A DNA stretch of 64,000 nucleotides from Acetobacter senegalensis. GTDB taxonomy: Bacteria > Pseudomonadota > Alphaproteobacteria > Acetobacterales > Acetobacteraceae. The stretch spans positions 1 to 64,000 of the forward strand of contig NZ_LHZU01000140.1 of assembly GCF_001580995.1 (NCBI RefSeq). Reading direction: 5' to 3'. The position numbers and the translations under genes are program-made. Shown here piece by piece: positions 16,985 through 26,334 of the stretch. Each line of letters starts with the position of its first letter. Positions within the stretch are counted from its first letter, which is position 1. The notes under the pieces are model-generated. The model ran no database searches, was not told the origin of the DNA, and saw only the letters and a list, made by a program, of their open reading frames with translations.

Positions 16985-18295
16985 ATGGTAGTAAAACGAC
17001 ATCTGGCAGCCGCAACGGCTGTTCTTGTTGCTTTGGGCGCAGGATACGGCGTGGCCACAGCGCAGGAAGCCGCTCAGTCCCCTGTGCAGACACCTCCGTC
17101 TGCTACCAACCCTCAGCAGCCTGTTCCGGGAACAGCTCCATCTGTTCAAACGCCCCCTGCTCCGGCGGTTTCCTCTTCTGCTGAGGGGCCGGTTATTTCA
17201 GGGGCCACGGCGCCTGCTGTGCAGACCATTCCCGGTATGCCGCCGGTTATCAATCCGAACAATCTGTATAGTGAAACAGGTGCAGGCCATATCGCTCCGC
17301 AAATTGCGCAGGACCCGGCCCGTGTCTATGTGCCCAATCTGCGTTCTAATGATGTGTATGTGATTGATCCCGCCACATCCAAGGTGGTTGATCGTTTTCC
17401 TGTTGGTCAAAGCCCGCAGCACGTTGTGCCATCATGGGATCTGCGCACCCTATGGGTGACAAACAATGCAGAAGGTAAAACCAGCGGTAGCCTAACCCCC
17501 ATTGATGCCCACACAGGTAAGCCGGGCCCCAATGTACCAGTGGATGATCCTTACAACATGTATTTTACGCCAGATGGTAAATCCGCCATTGTAGTGGCGG
17601 AAGCGCGTAAACGGCTGGATTTCCGTGATCCCCACACCATGGAGCTTCAGCAGTCAGTTGAAACGCCAGACTGTAAGGGTGTGAACCACGCGGATTTCTC
17701 CATTGACGGGCGTTACGCCATTTTCACCTGTGAATTTGGTGGGCATCTGGTGAAGGTTGATACCGTCAACAAGAAAGTGCTCGGTTATCTGAAGCTTTCC
17801 AGCGGAGGAATGCCGCAGGACATTCTCATCTCTCCCAACGGCAAGACATTCTATATTGCTGACATGATGGCTGATGGTGTGTTTCTTGTGGATGGTGACA
17901 GTTTTCGTGAAATTGGCTTTATTCCAACAGGTATCGGCACCCATGGGCTTTATCCAAGCCGCGATGGTACCAAAATGTATGTGGCCAACCGGGGGTCTCA
18001 TAAAATTCATGGTAAACCGCACAGCAAGGCGGGTGGCGTAACGGTAATTGACTTTGCCACAAACAAGATTGTTGCCAACTGGCCCATTCCTGGTGGTGGT
18101 AGCCCTGATATGGGCAATGTCAGTGCTGATGGAAAAACGCTTTGGCTATCCGGGCGCTTTGATGATGTCGTTTATCAGATCAACACGGAAGATGGCTCCA
18201 TGCAGAAGATCCGTGTTGGTGCGGAACCGCATGGGTTGACGGTCTGGCCGCAGCCGGGTCGCTACTCAATCGGTCATACGGGTATTCTACGCTGA
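16985..18295 (+). CDS. Periplasmic YVTN/YncE-type beta-propeller protein
   Basis: A 436-residue exported protein: signal peptide to about ATAQ (27), a Pro/Thr/Ser-rich linker to about residue 85, then a seven-bladed beta-propeller with YVTN-like repeats (RVYVPNLRSNDVYVID, TLWVTNN, KTFYIADMMADGVFLVD, KMYVANRGSHKI, TLWLSGRFDDVVYQI). Such propellers are usually binding scaffolds; some sit near PQQ or cytochrome systems, but no such neighbour is seen here. Upstream about 280 bases hold no gene. A strong terminator follows the stop. Confidence 0.85.
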   Translation: MVVKRHLAAATAVLVALGAGYGVATAQEAAQSPVQTPPSATNPQQPVPGTAPSVQTPPAPAVSSSAEGPVISGATAPAVQTIPGMPPVINPNNLYSETGAGHIAPQIAQDPARVYVPNLRSNDVYVIDPATSKVVDRFPVGQSPQHVVPSWDLRTLWVTNNAEGKTSGSLTPIDAHTGKPGPNVPVDDPYNMYFTPDGKSAIVVAEARKRLDFRDPHTMELQQSVETPDCKGVNHADFSIDGRYAIFTCEFGGHLVKVDTVNKKVLGYLKLSSGGMPQDILISPNGKTFYIADMMADGVFLVDGDSFREIGFIPTGIGTHGLYPSRDGTKMYVANRGSHKIHGKPHSKAGGVTVIDFATNKIVANWPIPGGGSPDMGNVSADGKTLWLSGRFDDVVYQINTEDGSMQKIRVGAEPHGLTVWPQPGRYSIGHTGILR

Positions 18296-18328
18296 TACAG
18301 TAAAAGATTTTATTAAAAGCGGAAAAGA

Positions 18329-18362
18329 AAAACCCCTTCCTGAACAAGGAAGGGTTTTTTTT
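18329..18362. terminator. Terminator between propeller and aldehyde dehydrogenase genes
   Basis: CCCTTCCT and AGGAAGGG form a stem at 18334-18354 with A-run before and eight T residues after, so it can act in both directions between the convergent genes. Confidence 0.9.
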
Positions 18363-18410
18363 AAGTGAGGGGAGCAGGTTTGAAAAAACCTCTCCCCCGT
18401 CTTTCTATTG

Positions 18411-19868
18411 TCAGGCGTTCAGATAAATGGTTTTGGTCTGCACATAGGCTTCCAAACCATATTTACCGTCTTCCCCACCAAGGCCACTATCCTTGTAACC
18501 ATGGTGGAAACCTTGCGGCGCCTCTCCGCCCTCGCGGTTGACATAGACCTCACCAAAGTTGAGATCAGAACTGATACGCATGATACGTTTCAGATCATTG
18601 GTGAAGACATAAGCAGAAAGACCATAGCGACAATCATTCGCCTGGCGGAGAGCATCATCATAATCAGCGACTTTTGTCAGCAGCATGACGGGGCCGAACA
18701 CTTCGTCTTTCACAATGTCCATGTTCTCCCGCACATTTGTCAGAAGCGTTGGGGCATAGAAAAACCCATTGTTATATTCATTGCCTTTCAAACGATGACC
18801 ACCAGTTTCCAGCTTTGCCCCTTGCGAGACCACTTTTTCAACCATGGCGTGAACTTTTTCCAGTTCCTGCAGGCTGACTTTAGGGCCCATATCAGTTGAT
18901 GGATCAAGCGGGTTACCAACTTTTAGGGCATCAATTTTTTTCCTGACCAGCGTGGAAAATTTATCGTAAATGGCGGCATGAACATAAGTGCGTTCATTGC
19001 TGGTGCACACCTGCCCGGCATTGGTGAAACGGGCAAGAACAGCCGCTTCAGCCGCTTTTTCCAGATCTGCATCTTCCATTACAATGAAGGGTGCCTTACC
19101 CCCCAGTTCCAGACGGACTTCCTTGAGGGTATTGGCAGCAGCAGCCATGATCTTTTTGCCGGTGGCTGTGCTGCCGGTCATGGTGATCAGCTTTATATCC
19201 GGGTTTTCGACCAATGGGGTACCAACGTCTTTACCATCGCCTGTCACCACATTCAGCACCCCTGCCGGAATACCGGCTTCCTCTGCCAGACGTGTGGCTT
19301 CCAGCGCAGCTAGAGGAGCCAGTTCATGGGGTTTGATGACAATGGTGTTGCCTGCTGCCAGAGCAGGAGCCACTTTGCGAATAAACAATGCCAGCGGGAA
19401 GTTCCATGCGGAAATACCGCCAATGACACCGTGTGGAATTTTTTCCAGAAGAATTTTCTCGCCAGGGCGGCTGCCGGGCACAATATCGCCTTCCAGACGG
19501 CGGGTATTTTCCGCAGCAAAGCGCAGAAGGCCCGATGCAAATCCAACTTCGACTTTTGCTTCCTTAAGCGGTTTTCCCATTTCACTTGAAATAATGCGCG
19601 CCAGCCGTTCGGCATCTCTCTCAATCAGCGCCTTGAAAGCATAGAGAGCATCCGCACGTGCTTCAGCCGTTTTACGGCTCCAGGCCGGAAATGCGGCATT
19701 GGCGGCGGCTACGGCGCGCTCTACATCATCTTTAGCTCCGTTAGCCACCTGTGCCAGCACATTTCCGTTTGCCGGGCTCTTTATTTCTGTAAACGTGTTT
19801 GTAGATGCTTTTGTCCATTTACCGTCAATAAACAGGTCATAATGCGTTTTGTGATCTGTATCAGTCAT
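18411..19868 (-). CDS. aldA: NAD-dependent aldehyde dehydrogenase, AldA (lactaldehyde/glycolaldehyde) type
   Basis: Cytosolic 485-residue aldehyde dehydrogenase. Key residues: Asn156 in WNFP, Glu254 in ELGGK and nucleophile Cys288 in GQVCTSNER. The C-terminal part (VNREGGEAPQGFHHGY, SGLGGEDGKYGL, YVQTK) closely follows E. coli AldA, so lactaldehyde or glycolaldehyde oxidation to the acid is the best guess; succinate semialdehyde is a possible alternative. AAGGAG precedes the ATG at 19868 by 7 nt, ruling out the 50-residue longer frame. It is divergent from a LysR-family gene, its likely regulator. Confidence 0.88.
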   Translation of the reverse strand: MTDTDHKTHYDLFIDGKWTKASTNTFTEIKSPANGNVLAQVANGAKDDVERAVAAANAAFPAWSRKTAEARADALYAFKALIERDAERLARIISSEMGKPLKEAKVEVGFASGLLRFAAENTRRLEGDIVPGSRPGEKILLEKIPHGVIGGISAWNFPLALFIRKVAPALAAGNTIVIKPHELAPLAALEATRLAEEAGIPAGVLNVVTGDGKDVGTPLVENPDIKLITMTGSTATGKKIMAAAANTLKEVRLELGGKAPFIVMEDADLEKAAEAAVLARFTNAGQVCTSNERTYVHAAIYDKFSTLVRKKIDALKVGNPLDPSTDMGPKVSLQELEKVHAMVEKVVSQGAKLETGGHRLKGNEYNNGFFYAPTLLTNVRENMDIVKDEVFGPVMLLTKVADYDDALRQANDCRYGLSAYVFTNDLKRIMRISSDLNFGEVYVNREGGEAPQGFHHGYKDSGLGGEDGKYGLEAYVQTKTIYLNA

Positions 19869-20086
19869 CAAAATCTCCTTGTTGCAGAGTATGGAAAAAG
19901 AGAGAGTCGTTTGAAAAAGGCGGCGGATAGATGCAGAACGGGTTTTGTGTGGACGCTTACCGGCATCTTGAACGGGATGTTTCTTCAGTTGTCTTTTTAT
20001 ATTCATCCGATCATACACGAATGATTTTTATCCGGTATGCATTTGCAATTTTCAAATACTCTCCAAAATTTCTCTGATTTCTGTAG

Positions 20087-20107
20087 CATGATTTAACAAC
20101 AATCATG
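20087..20107. promoter_or_regulatory. Candidate LysR operator between aldA and the regulator gene
   Basis: CATGATT and AATCATG form a perfect 7-bp inverted repeat around a 7-nt AT-rich spacer, about 88 nt before the LysR start and 218 nt before aldA. Position and dyad symmetry fit a LysR-type site, although the textbook T-N11-A core is not exact. The whole gap, 19869-20194, contains no gene. Confidence 0.5.
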
Positions 20108-20194
20108 TCTGGCTTGGGTTTCATAGTTTCACAGGGAATGTATAAAGGAAAGTGATTTAAAAAGAGCAAAAACATCATTTAAAGTGAGGATAAG

Positions 20195-21058
20195 ATGTAC
20201 GTTCCCAAACTGTCTCAGCTCCGTTTTTTCTGTGCTATTGTAGAAGGCGGTTCCATTGCCGCGGCAGCCCGGAAGATGAACTGTGTTCCGTCCAACATTA
20301 CAATGCGACTGAAAGAACTGGAGACGGATATTGGACAGGATCTTTTTATAAGGGATCGTAAAAAATTACTGATTACACCGGCAGGCCGGCTGTTTTATCG
20401 GGAAGCGCGGGAAATTGTCAGTCGAGCGGAACGGCTGCCCTCTTTGTGGTCCCAGCCAAAATCACGCGGCATTCTGAACGTAGGGGCGTTGGATGTTGCA
20501 TTTTTAACGTGCCTTCCCAAACATGTGCCGCAATTTATGATGGATCATCCGGATGTGGAGCTGAATGTTTTGCAACATTCCAGTTTTGTACTGGAAAGAA
20601 TGCTGAGTGAAGAGAAAATTGACCTCGCCATTACCGATGGACCAGTTGAAAACACGCTTCTGGAAGGCTCTTTTGCGTTTCATCAATCCCTTTATCTGGT
20701 CATGCCGGAGCATATCAAGAAAATCACACCGGACGTTATAAACCGGTCTGATATTTATCTGTTCAATAAGGACTGTTTTTACCGAAGATGTGCAGAGTTA
20801 TGGATGGAGCAGAAAGGATATCAGCCGCGTTCTGTGCTGACCATGGAATCCTATGATCTGATCCTGTCTTGCCTTGATATGGGAATTGGTCTGGCCTGTA
20901 TGCCGGAAAGTGTTGTTGCCCAGTTTCGGGTGCGGGGTAGAAAGCTCAATATTTTCAAAATGGATGATATAGGGCCAACAGATGTTTACTATGTCTGGAG
21001 GAAACACGGGAAAAATGACATCATCCAGGCGTTTCTTGACTACATGAGAGAAGACTGA
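20195..21058 (+). CDS. LysR family transcriptional regulator
   Basis: A 287-residue regulator with an N-terminal winged helix-turn-helix (LSQLRFFCAIVEGGSIAAAARKM... region, residues 6-65) and a C-terminal periplasmic-binding-like effector domain (about 92-287). GAGG lies just before the ATG. It is transcribed away from aldA with a dyad between them, so it probably controls aldA and itself, responding to an aldehyde, acid or related metabolite. The conserved residues of the HTH (SxxAAARKM, SNITMRLKELE) are intact. It ends at a good terminator. Confidence 0.9.
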   Translation: MYVPKLSQLRFFCAIVEGGSIAAAARKMNCVPSNITMRLKELETDIGQDLFIRDRKKLLITPAGRLFYREAREIVSRAERLPSLWSQPKSRGILNVGALDVAFLTCLPKHVPQFMMDHPDVELNVLQHSSFVLERMLSEEKIDLAITDGPVENTLLEGSFAFHQSLYLVMPEHIKKITPDVINRSDIYLFNKDCFYRRCAELWMEQKGYQPRSVLTMESYDLILSCLDMGIGLACMPESVVAQFRVRGRKLNIFKMDDIGPTDVYYVWRKHGKNDIIQAFLDYMRED

Positions 21059-21100
21059 GCAGCCTTCTCTTCACTGAGAGAAGTAGGCAGAGAAAGAGAG

Positions 21101-21123
21101 AATCCCATTTTAGGGATTTTTTT
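21101..21123 (+). terminator. Terminator after LysR gene
   Basis: AATCCC at 21101-21106 pairs with GGGATT at 21113-21118, followed by seven T residues. Confidence 0.75.
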
Positions 21124-21147
21124 GCCATTTTAAAAGATATTTGAAAA

Positions 21148-21843
21148 TCAGACGTACGTTAAACCAAAATTGCCGACATTTTCACATGCGGCCTTAAGTA
21201 CATCTCCTTTCATAATACGGCTTACGCCTGCCGGTGTTCCCGTCATGATCAGATCTCCTGCTTCAAGCCGGACAGATTGTGAGAGTATGGAAATTATTTC
21301 CGGAATAGACCAGATCATATCGTCAATGTTCCCTGACTGCCTGACCTCGCCGTTAACTGTTAGCGTGATTTTGCTGTGTGCGAGAGATGGTATCTGGGAG
21401 GCAGGTTTGATGGCGGAAATTGGACAGGATGCATCAAACCCTTTTGCAAGGCTCCATGGTCTTCCCGCTTTTTTTGCAACAGCCTGAAGATCTCGCCGGG
21501 TCATATCCAGGCCTACTGCGTATCCGTAAACATGCTTGAGCGCTGTTTCGGAAGAAATATTAGCGCCCCCGGCAGCAATGGCGACAATAAGCTCCACTTC
21601 CGGGTGCAGGTTATCGGTTTTGGGTGGGAACGGCAGAACCGAGGCCTGGGTGACGGCATCAGCGGGTTTGGAGAAGAAAAAAGGTGGGTCCCGGTCAGGG
21701 TTGCCGCCCATCTCGCGGCTGTGTTCGGCATAGTTTTGCCCAACACACCAAATGCGGCGCACAGGAAAACGGCTGTTTTCTCCCTGTACCGGAAGCGTGG
21801 GAACAGAGAGCGGAAAAAGTGTTGGGAGCACGTTTGTTGGCAT
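21148..21843 (-). CDS. Fumarylacetoacetate hydrolase family protein
   Basis: A 231-residue FAH-fold enzyme. The motif RIWCVGQNYAEHSREMG (30-46) and the acidic metal ligands in HPEVELIVAIA (Glu82, Glu84) and GLDMTRRDLQ (Asp113) are present, as are KGFDASCPIS and the C-terminal LEAGDLIMTGTPAGV. Small members of this family act as acylpyruvases, oxaloacetate decarboxylases or 2-hydroxyhepta-2,4-diene-1,7-dioate isomerases. The ATG at 21843 has AGGAA 10 nt upstream; an extra 54 codons in frame upstream do not resemble the family. Divergent from the M61 peptidase gene. Confidence 0.88.
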   Translation of the reverse strand: MPTNVLPTLFPLSVPTLPVQGENSRFPVRRIWCVGQNYAEHSREMGGNPDRDPPFFFSKPADAVTQASVLPFPPKTDNLHPEVELIVAIAAGGANISSETALKHVYGYAVGLDMTRRDLQAVAKKAGRPWSLAKGFDASCPISAIKPASQIPSLAHSKITLTVNGEVRQSGNIDDMIWSIPEIISILSQSVRLEAGDLIMTGTPAGVSRIMKGDVLKAACENVGNFGLTYV

Positions 21844-22117
21844 GACCAGAATTTCCTGAAAATGAGGGACCCAAGACAAACCCGTAACGACATATCTGAG
21901 TGAAACGTGGGCAATCCGGTAAGGTACCGCTTCAGGGCGGCCTGCCAATGCACATTTTCTTGAAATAGGCCCTTCGTTTTGCCTCCGAGATATCTCGACA
22001 GACAACCTGCCGAGTGCTTCAACACTCTTACGTTGAACATGCGGACCATTGGTTCATGAAGCCGTTGCTCATGACCTTGCCAGAATGGGATCGCATCATA
22101 GGGAGACACATTTGAAC

Positions 22118-24139
22118 ATGTCTTTACGAACTCACTTTCTCTCATCCGCCATGCGTGTCTGTGCGGGAATGCTGGTCATGGCCGCAGTGGCGCCGCATGG
22201 TCTGTCAAAAGCCTATGCGGCTGACGCTTTAGCTCAGTCGCAACCAGAACCTCTTCCCCTGCCTCCCTCTGTGCCGACGCCGCAGGATGTACCTTATGGC
22301 GGCACCATTAGCCTGAAGGTGGATGCAACAGACCTGCCACGTCATATCCTGAGCATGCAGGAAACCATTCCGCTTCCTGCGAATGTGGTGGAAAAAGGGG
22401 GGAACTTCACGCTCCTGTATCCCATGTGGCTGCCGGGTAATCATTCCCCTACAGGCACGATTGACCAGCTTGGCGGATTGAAAATACAGGCTGGGGGGAA
22501 ACAGATTCCGTGGGTGCGGGATACTGTTAGTGTCAGCGCGTTCCATGTTCAGGTGCCCAAAGGAACGCATCAGCTTGAAGTATCCTATCAGTTGCTAACC
22601 CCGGTCTCTCCCAAGGAAGGCCGTGTGGTGATGACAGACGTCATGGTGAATGTGCAGTGGTCGGCTGTCTCCTTGTATCCGGCAGGGTATTTCACACGCC
22701 AGATCCAGTTCAAACCGCAGGTTGTGTTCCCTGTGGGCTGGTCTTATGGCACAGCCCTGCGGGCTGATGGCGCACAAAGTGGAAATACGATTACGTTCAA
22801 ACCCGTTTCCTTTAATGTTCTGGAAGATTCTCCCATTTTTTCTGGAAAATATTTCCGGAAATTTGATCTGACACAGGATGACAAGGTGCCTGTGACATTG
22901 AATGTCATGGCGGATCGTCCGGAAGATCTGGCGGCAACAGATGAGCAGATCAAGGCGCATCGGGAACTGGTCCATCAGGCCAACCTGCTGTTTGGGTCAC
23001 ATCACTATGACCACTATGATTTTCTTCTGGCGCTGACGGACAAGCTGGGTGGCATTGGTCTGGAGCATCATCAGTCCAGTGAAAATAGCGGCCCCCGTGG
23101 ATATTTTACCCATTGGGACAAGACATTTGCTGCACGCGACCTGCTAGCGCATGAATTTACTCATTCCTGGAACGGAAAATATCGCCGTCCGGCAGATTTG
23201 TGGGCGGCCAATTTCAACACGCCCCAGCGGGGAAGTGGCCTGTGGGTCTATGAAGGTCAGACCCAGTATTGGGGATATGTACTGGCCGCGCGTGCAGGGT
23301 TGATGACAGCACCGCAAGTGGAAGATGCCCTCGCCGAGGTCGCTGCGGTCTATGATGGCAGACAGGGCCGCACGTGGCGTCCGCTGATTGATACAACCAA
23401 TGATCCAATTATTTCACAGCGTGCACCGCAATCCTGGAGAAGCTGGTCACGAAGCGAAGATTATTATTCTGAAGGCCAATTGATCTGGCTGGATGTAGAT
23501 ACGCTTATTCGCAAACTGTCCGATAACAAAAAATCCCTGAATGATTTTGCGAGTACGTTCTTTGGTACTCATAATGGCAGTTTTGTCACCAGCACCTATC
23601 AGTTTGATGATGTCGTGCAGGCTCTCAACGCCGTGCAACCCTATGACTGGGCAACATTTCTGCACCAGCGTGTGTATGATATTCGGGATCACGCACCGTT
23701 GGACGGTTTTACGCGCACGGGCACGCGTCTTGTCTTTACGGAAAAGCCGTCTGACTACATCACATCCTATTCCACACTGCGGCATGTGACGGATTTCCTG
23801 TTCTCGCTTGGTTTTAGTGTTGGCAAAAAAGGCGTGCTGGCAGAGGTTCTGTGGGGCAGCCCTGCATGGCAGGCAGGGGTTACGCGGGATCAGGAACTTG
23901 TTGCTGTAAACGGGCAAGCTTATGATGCTGATGATCTGAAGGATGTCATTACAGCAGCAAAAAGCAAGGATGGTGCGCCTATCAGCTTGCTTTTGCGGGA
24001 TGGGGATAGCTTCCATACCGTTTCCATCACCTATCATGGTGGTTTGCGCTACCCGCATCTGGACGGAAAAATGGATGGTCTAGCGGCTATCCTTGCTCCT
24101 GTGGGCGGGCAGTCCTCTGCAGCGGACCATAAGGAGTAA
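22118..24139 (+). CDS. Exported M61 family metallopeptidase with PDZ domain
   Basis: A 673-residue secreted peptidase of the glycyl-aminopeptidase (M61) family. Signal peptide ends around KAYAADA (about 35). The zinc site is HEFTHSWNGKYRRP with His345, Glu346 and His349, and the third ligand is likely Glu379 in WVYEGQTQYW. A PDZ domain occupies about 565-650 (GSPAWQAGVTRDQELVAVNG). AGGGAG lies about 12 nt before the ATG at 22118; a longer frame from 22049 lacks a signal sequence at its start. Expected to trim peptides in the periplasm. Confidence 0.9.
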   Translation: MSLRTHFLSSAMRVCAGMLVMAAVAPHGLSKAYAADALAQSQPEPLPLPPSVPTPQDVPYGGTISLKVDATDLPRHILSMQETIPLPANVVEKGGNFTLLYPMWLPGNHSPTGTIDQLGGLKIQAGGKQIPWVRDTVSVSAFHVQVPKGTHQLEVSYQLLTPVSPKEGRVVMTDVMVNVQWSAVSLYPAGYFTRQIQFKPQVVFPVGWSYGTALRADGAQSGNTITFKPVSFNVLEDSPIFSGKYFRKFDLTQDDKVPVTLNVMADRPEDLAATDEQIKAHRELVHQANLLFGSHHYDHYDFLLALTDKLGGIGLEHHQSSENSGPRGYFTHWDKTFAARDLLAHEFTHSWNGKYRRPADLWAANFNTPQRGSGLWVYEGQTQYWGYVLAARAGLMTAPQVEDALAEVAAVYDGRQGRTWRPLIDTTNDPIISQRAPQSWRSWSRSEDYYSEGQLIWLDVDTLIRKLSDNKKSLNDFASTFFGTHNGSFVTSTYQFDDVVQALNAVQPYDWATFLHQRVYDIRDHAPLDGFTRTGTRLVFTEKPSDYITSYSTLRHVTDFLFSLGFSVGKKGVLAEVLWGSPAWQAGVTRDQELVAVNGQAYDADDLKDVITAAKSKDGAPISLLLRDGDSFHTVSITYHGGLRYPHLDGKMDGLAAILAPVGGQSSAADHKE

Positions 24140-24207
24140 AATGCTAGGGGATATAGGTCTTTTTTATGCCCGTATCCCTTCCATAACCGGAGAAGAGAGA
24201 GCACTGC

Positions 24208-25476
24208 ATGGAACAGAGTCTTCATAGCGCGGAAAATGATGCGATAGATAAACTCTCGCCCACCAAGGTGCTCTCTTCCCAGCAGAATGATCTGAAGCAG
24301 GCTATTCGGACGTTCTGCCTGGCGCATCGGCAGGATGAGCATGCTGTCTTCCTGATAGAGGGGGATGCCGGAACAGGAAAAAGCATTGTTCTGAATTCTA
24401 TTTTTAATGAAATACAATCCCTCTCTCGGCAGAAGGAAAAAAACAGCCCCTTTTACGGAATGCAGAATTATCTTGTTGTCAATCATCCTGAAATGATGAA
24501 GCTGTACAAGAATATATCAGAACAGTTTCCGTATCTGAAGAAAAAGGATTTTGAACGCCCAACAACCTTCATCAACAGGATGCAAAAGGCCGGAAAGAGG
24601 GCGGATATCCTGTTTATTGATGAAGCCCATCTTCTGTTGACCCGAAGCGACAAATACAATCATTTTGAACAGAACAATCATCTGGAAGAACTGATCCGGC
24701 TTTCCCGTATTACGGTTGTTGTTTTTGATGAAAAACAGGTTCTGAAATTCAAGAGCTGCTGGAACCGTGACCTTCTGAAAAAACTTGTTGGCCCCTACCC
24801 TGTGCAGACATATTTTTTAACGCAGCAGTTCAGGGTTCAGGCAAATGCGGATGTACAGGAATGGATAAGCGCCTTCTGCCAAAAAATTATTCGGCCGATG
24901 CCCGCAAAGCAGACGTTTGACCTCAGGTTTTTTGATGATGCACAAAGTCTGTATGATGTTCTGTGTCGCAAAAACGCAAAACATGGCCTTTCACGCATGT
25001 TGGCGACATATGATTACCCCTACAGGCTGGATGGGCATGACCATTTCATTCATGAAGGCCGGTTTCACCTCCGATGGGATCGGTCCAAGCCCGATGAAAA
25101 ACTTCCTTGGGCCGAGCGGCCGGACACTATAGAAGAAGTGGGATCAGTCTATACCGTTCAGGGGTTTGACCTGAACTATGTCGGGCTGATTCTGGGGCCC
25201 TCCGTGCTGTATGATGCCTCGACAGATGGCATCCGTATTGACACCAGCAAGTATGAAGATGGGGCCGCTTTTGCCGGGCGGGACGGTCTGACTGACCCGG
25301 AGAGTGTGAAGGAACGGATCATGCTTAATGCCATGAATGTGCTTATGACGCGTGCCGTGCATGGGCTATATATTTATGCGCATGACCCCGCACTGCGGCG
25401 CAAACTGATGGAAATTCAGGCCGAACGGGACTACGCTTCCTCCCGTGTTACAAAAAGTCTGGTGCCTGAGGGGTGA
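24208..25476 (+). CDS. DUF2075 (schlafen-3-like) P-loop ATPase/helicase domain protein
   Basis: A 422-residue superfamily-1-like nucleic-acid ATPase. Walker A GDAGTGKS is at 52-59 and Walker B/motif II DEAH at 138-141 (DILFIDEAH). Motif III-like TQQFRV near 215, a motif V-like VYTVQGFDLNYVG near 310, and the final motif around LNAMNVLMTRAVHGLYIY all fit the DUF2075 group. Members occur alone or near restriction-modification and phage-defence genes; none is seen here. Function unknown; nucleic-acid translocation or unwinding is inferred. Gene composition resembles its neighbours. It follows the M61 gene by 68 nt. Confidence 0.82.
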   Translation: MEQSLHSAENDAIDKLSPTKVLSSQQNDLKQAIRTFCLAHRQDEHAVFLIEGDAGTGKSIVLNSIFNEIQSLSRQKEKNSPFYGMQNYLVVNHPEMMKLYKNISEQFPYLKKKDFERPTTFINRMQKAGKRADILFIDEAHLLLTRSDKYNHFEQNNHLEELIRLSRITVVVFDEKQVLKFKSCWNRDLLKKLVGPYPVQTYFLTQQFRVQANADVQEWISAFCQKIIRPMPAKQTFDLRFFDDAQSLYDVLCRKNAKHGLSRMLATYDYPYRLDGHDHFIHEGRFHLRWDRSKPDEKLPWAERPDTIEEVGSVYTVQGFDLNYVGLILGPSVLYDASTDGIRIDTSKYEDGAAFAGRDGLTDPESVKERIMLNAMNVLMTRAVHGLYIYAHDPALRRKLMEIQAERDYASSRVTKSLVPEG

Positions 25477-25596
25477 GCCTTTGGAGAGGATGCATGGCTG
25501 CGTCCACTCTTTAGCGAAGGCTCTTCTGGTGCTTTTGGGGCATGTGAAGGCCCCGCAGTGTGACACGGTACGCCAGAACACGGTTTTTTCTTTTAT

Positions 25597-25612
25597 ACAG
25601 GACTTGTCCTGT
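25597..25612. promoter_or_regulatory. Perfect inverted repeat upstream of nfuA-like gene
   Basis: ACAGGAC-TT-GTCCTGT, a 7-bp dyad with 2-nt spacer, lies 64 nt before the Nfu start in a 199-nt gap. Size and position suit an operator of a dimeric regulator, perhaps linked to iron or iron-sulfur status; no known consensus was matched with confidence. Confidence 0.4.
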
Positions 25613-25675
25613 CCCCATTCTGGTGCCAACTGATGAGAAGAAACGGACTCAGCAGAGAAATCAGGACCCCTTCCC

Positions 25676-26239
25676 ATGTTTATTGAAACTGAAGACACTC
25701 CTAATCCCGCTACGCTCAAATTTCTTCCAGGTCGCCCCGTGATGGGCGATGCAGGCACCATTGATTTCATTGATGCCGACTCTGTGGCCGGGCGCTCCCC
25801 TCTGGCGGATGCATTGTTCGCTATCCCCGGCGTTTCCCGCGTATTTCTGGGCAATGATTTTGTGTCCATCACCAAGGCCGATAGTGAGGACTGGTCTGAT
25901 GTGCGTGCCAAGGTGCTGGCAGCACTGGTAGACCATTTTGTAGCCGGTTTCCCTGTTGTGGCGGAAGGCGTGGGTATTACGGAAGAACCCATTGCCCCGG
26001 AAGACAAGGAAATTGTCGAACAGATCAAGGAACTGCTTGATACGCGCGTGCGCCCGGCTGTGGCGGGAGATGGTGGTGATATTGTCTTCCGTGGATACCG
26101 GGATGGCGTGGTGCGTCTGACCATGCAGGGGGCCTGTTCCGGGTGTCCGTCTTCCCGTGCAACATTGAAGCACGGCGTGGAAAACATGCTGCGCCATTAT
26201 GTGCCGGAAGTTGTCGGCGTAGAGCAGGTGGAGGGCTGA
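25676..26239 (+). CDS. NifU-like Fe-S scaffold/carrier protein (Nfu_N + NifU C-terminal)
   Basis: A 187-residue protein with an Nfu N-terminal domain (ETEDTPNPATLKFLPGR from residue 4) and the NifU C-terminal scaffold domain, where CSGC (Cys154, Cys157) binds a 4Fe-4S cluster between two monomers. It delivers clusters to target enzymes in the cytosol. Length and layout match the alphaproteobacterial/mitochondrial Nfu1 type. It opens a rightward run with nitroreductase, tsaB and rimI, an order seen in related bacteria, and succinate dehydrogenase in this window would be a typical client. Confidence 0.93.
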   Translation: MFIETEDTPNPATLKFLPGRPVMGDAGTIDFIDADSVAGRSPLADALFAIPGVSRVFLGNDFVSITKADSEDWSDVRAKVLAALVDHFVAGFPVVAEGVGITEEPIAPEDKEIVEQIKELLDTRVRPAVAGDGGDIVFRGYRDGVVRLTMQGACSGCPSSRATLKHGVENMLRHYVPEVVGVEQVEG

Positions 26240-26334
26240 AAAGCGCTTCCATCTTTCCGTCTGCACGCCTCTGACCTAAAAGAGAGCAGAAACTGAAACC
26301 CCTGCATCGGTAGGGATGTGGAGACGGAACAGAG

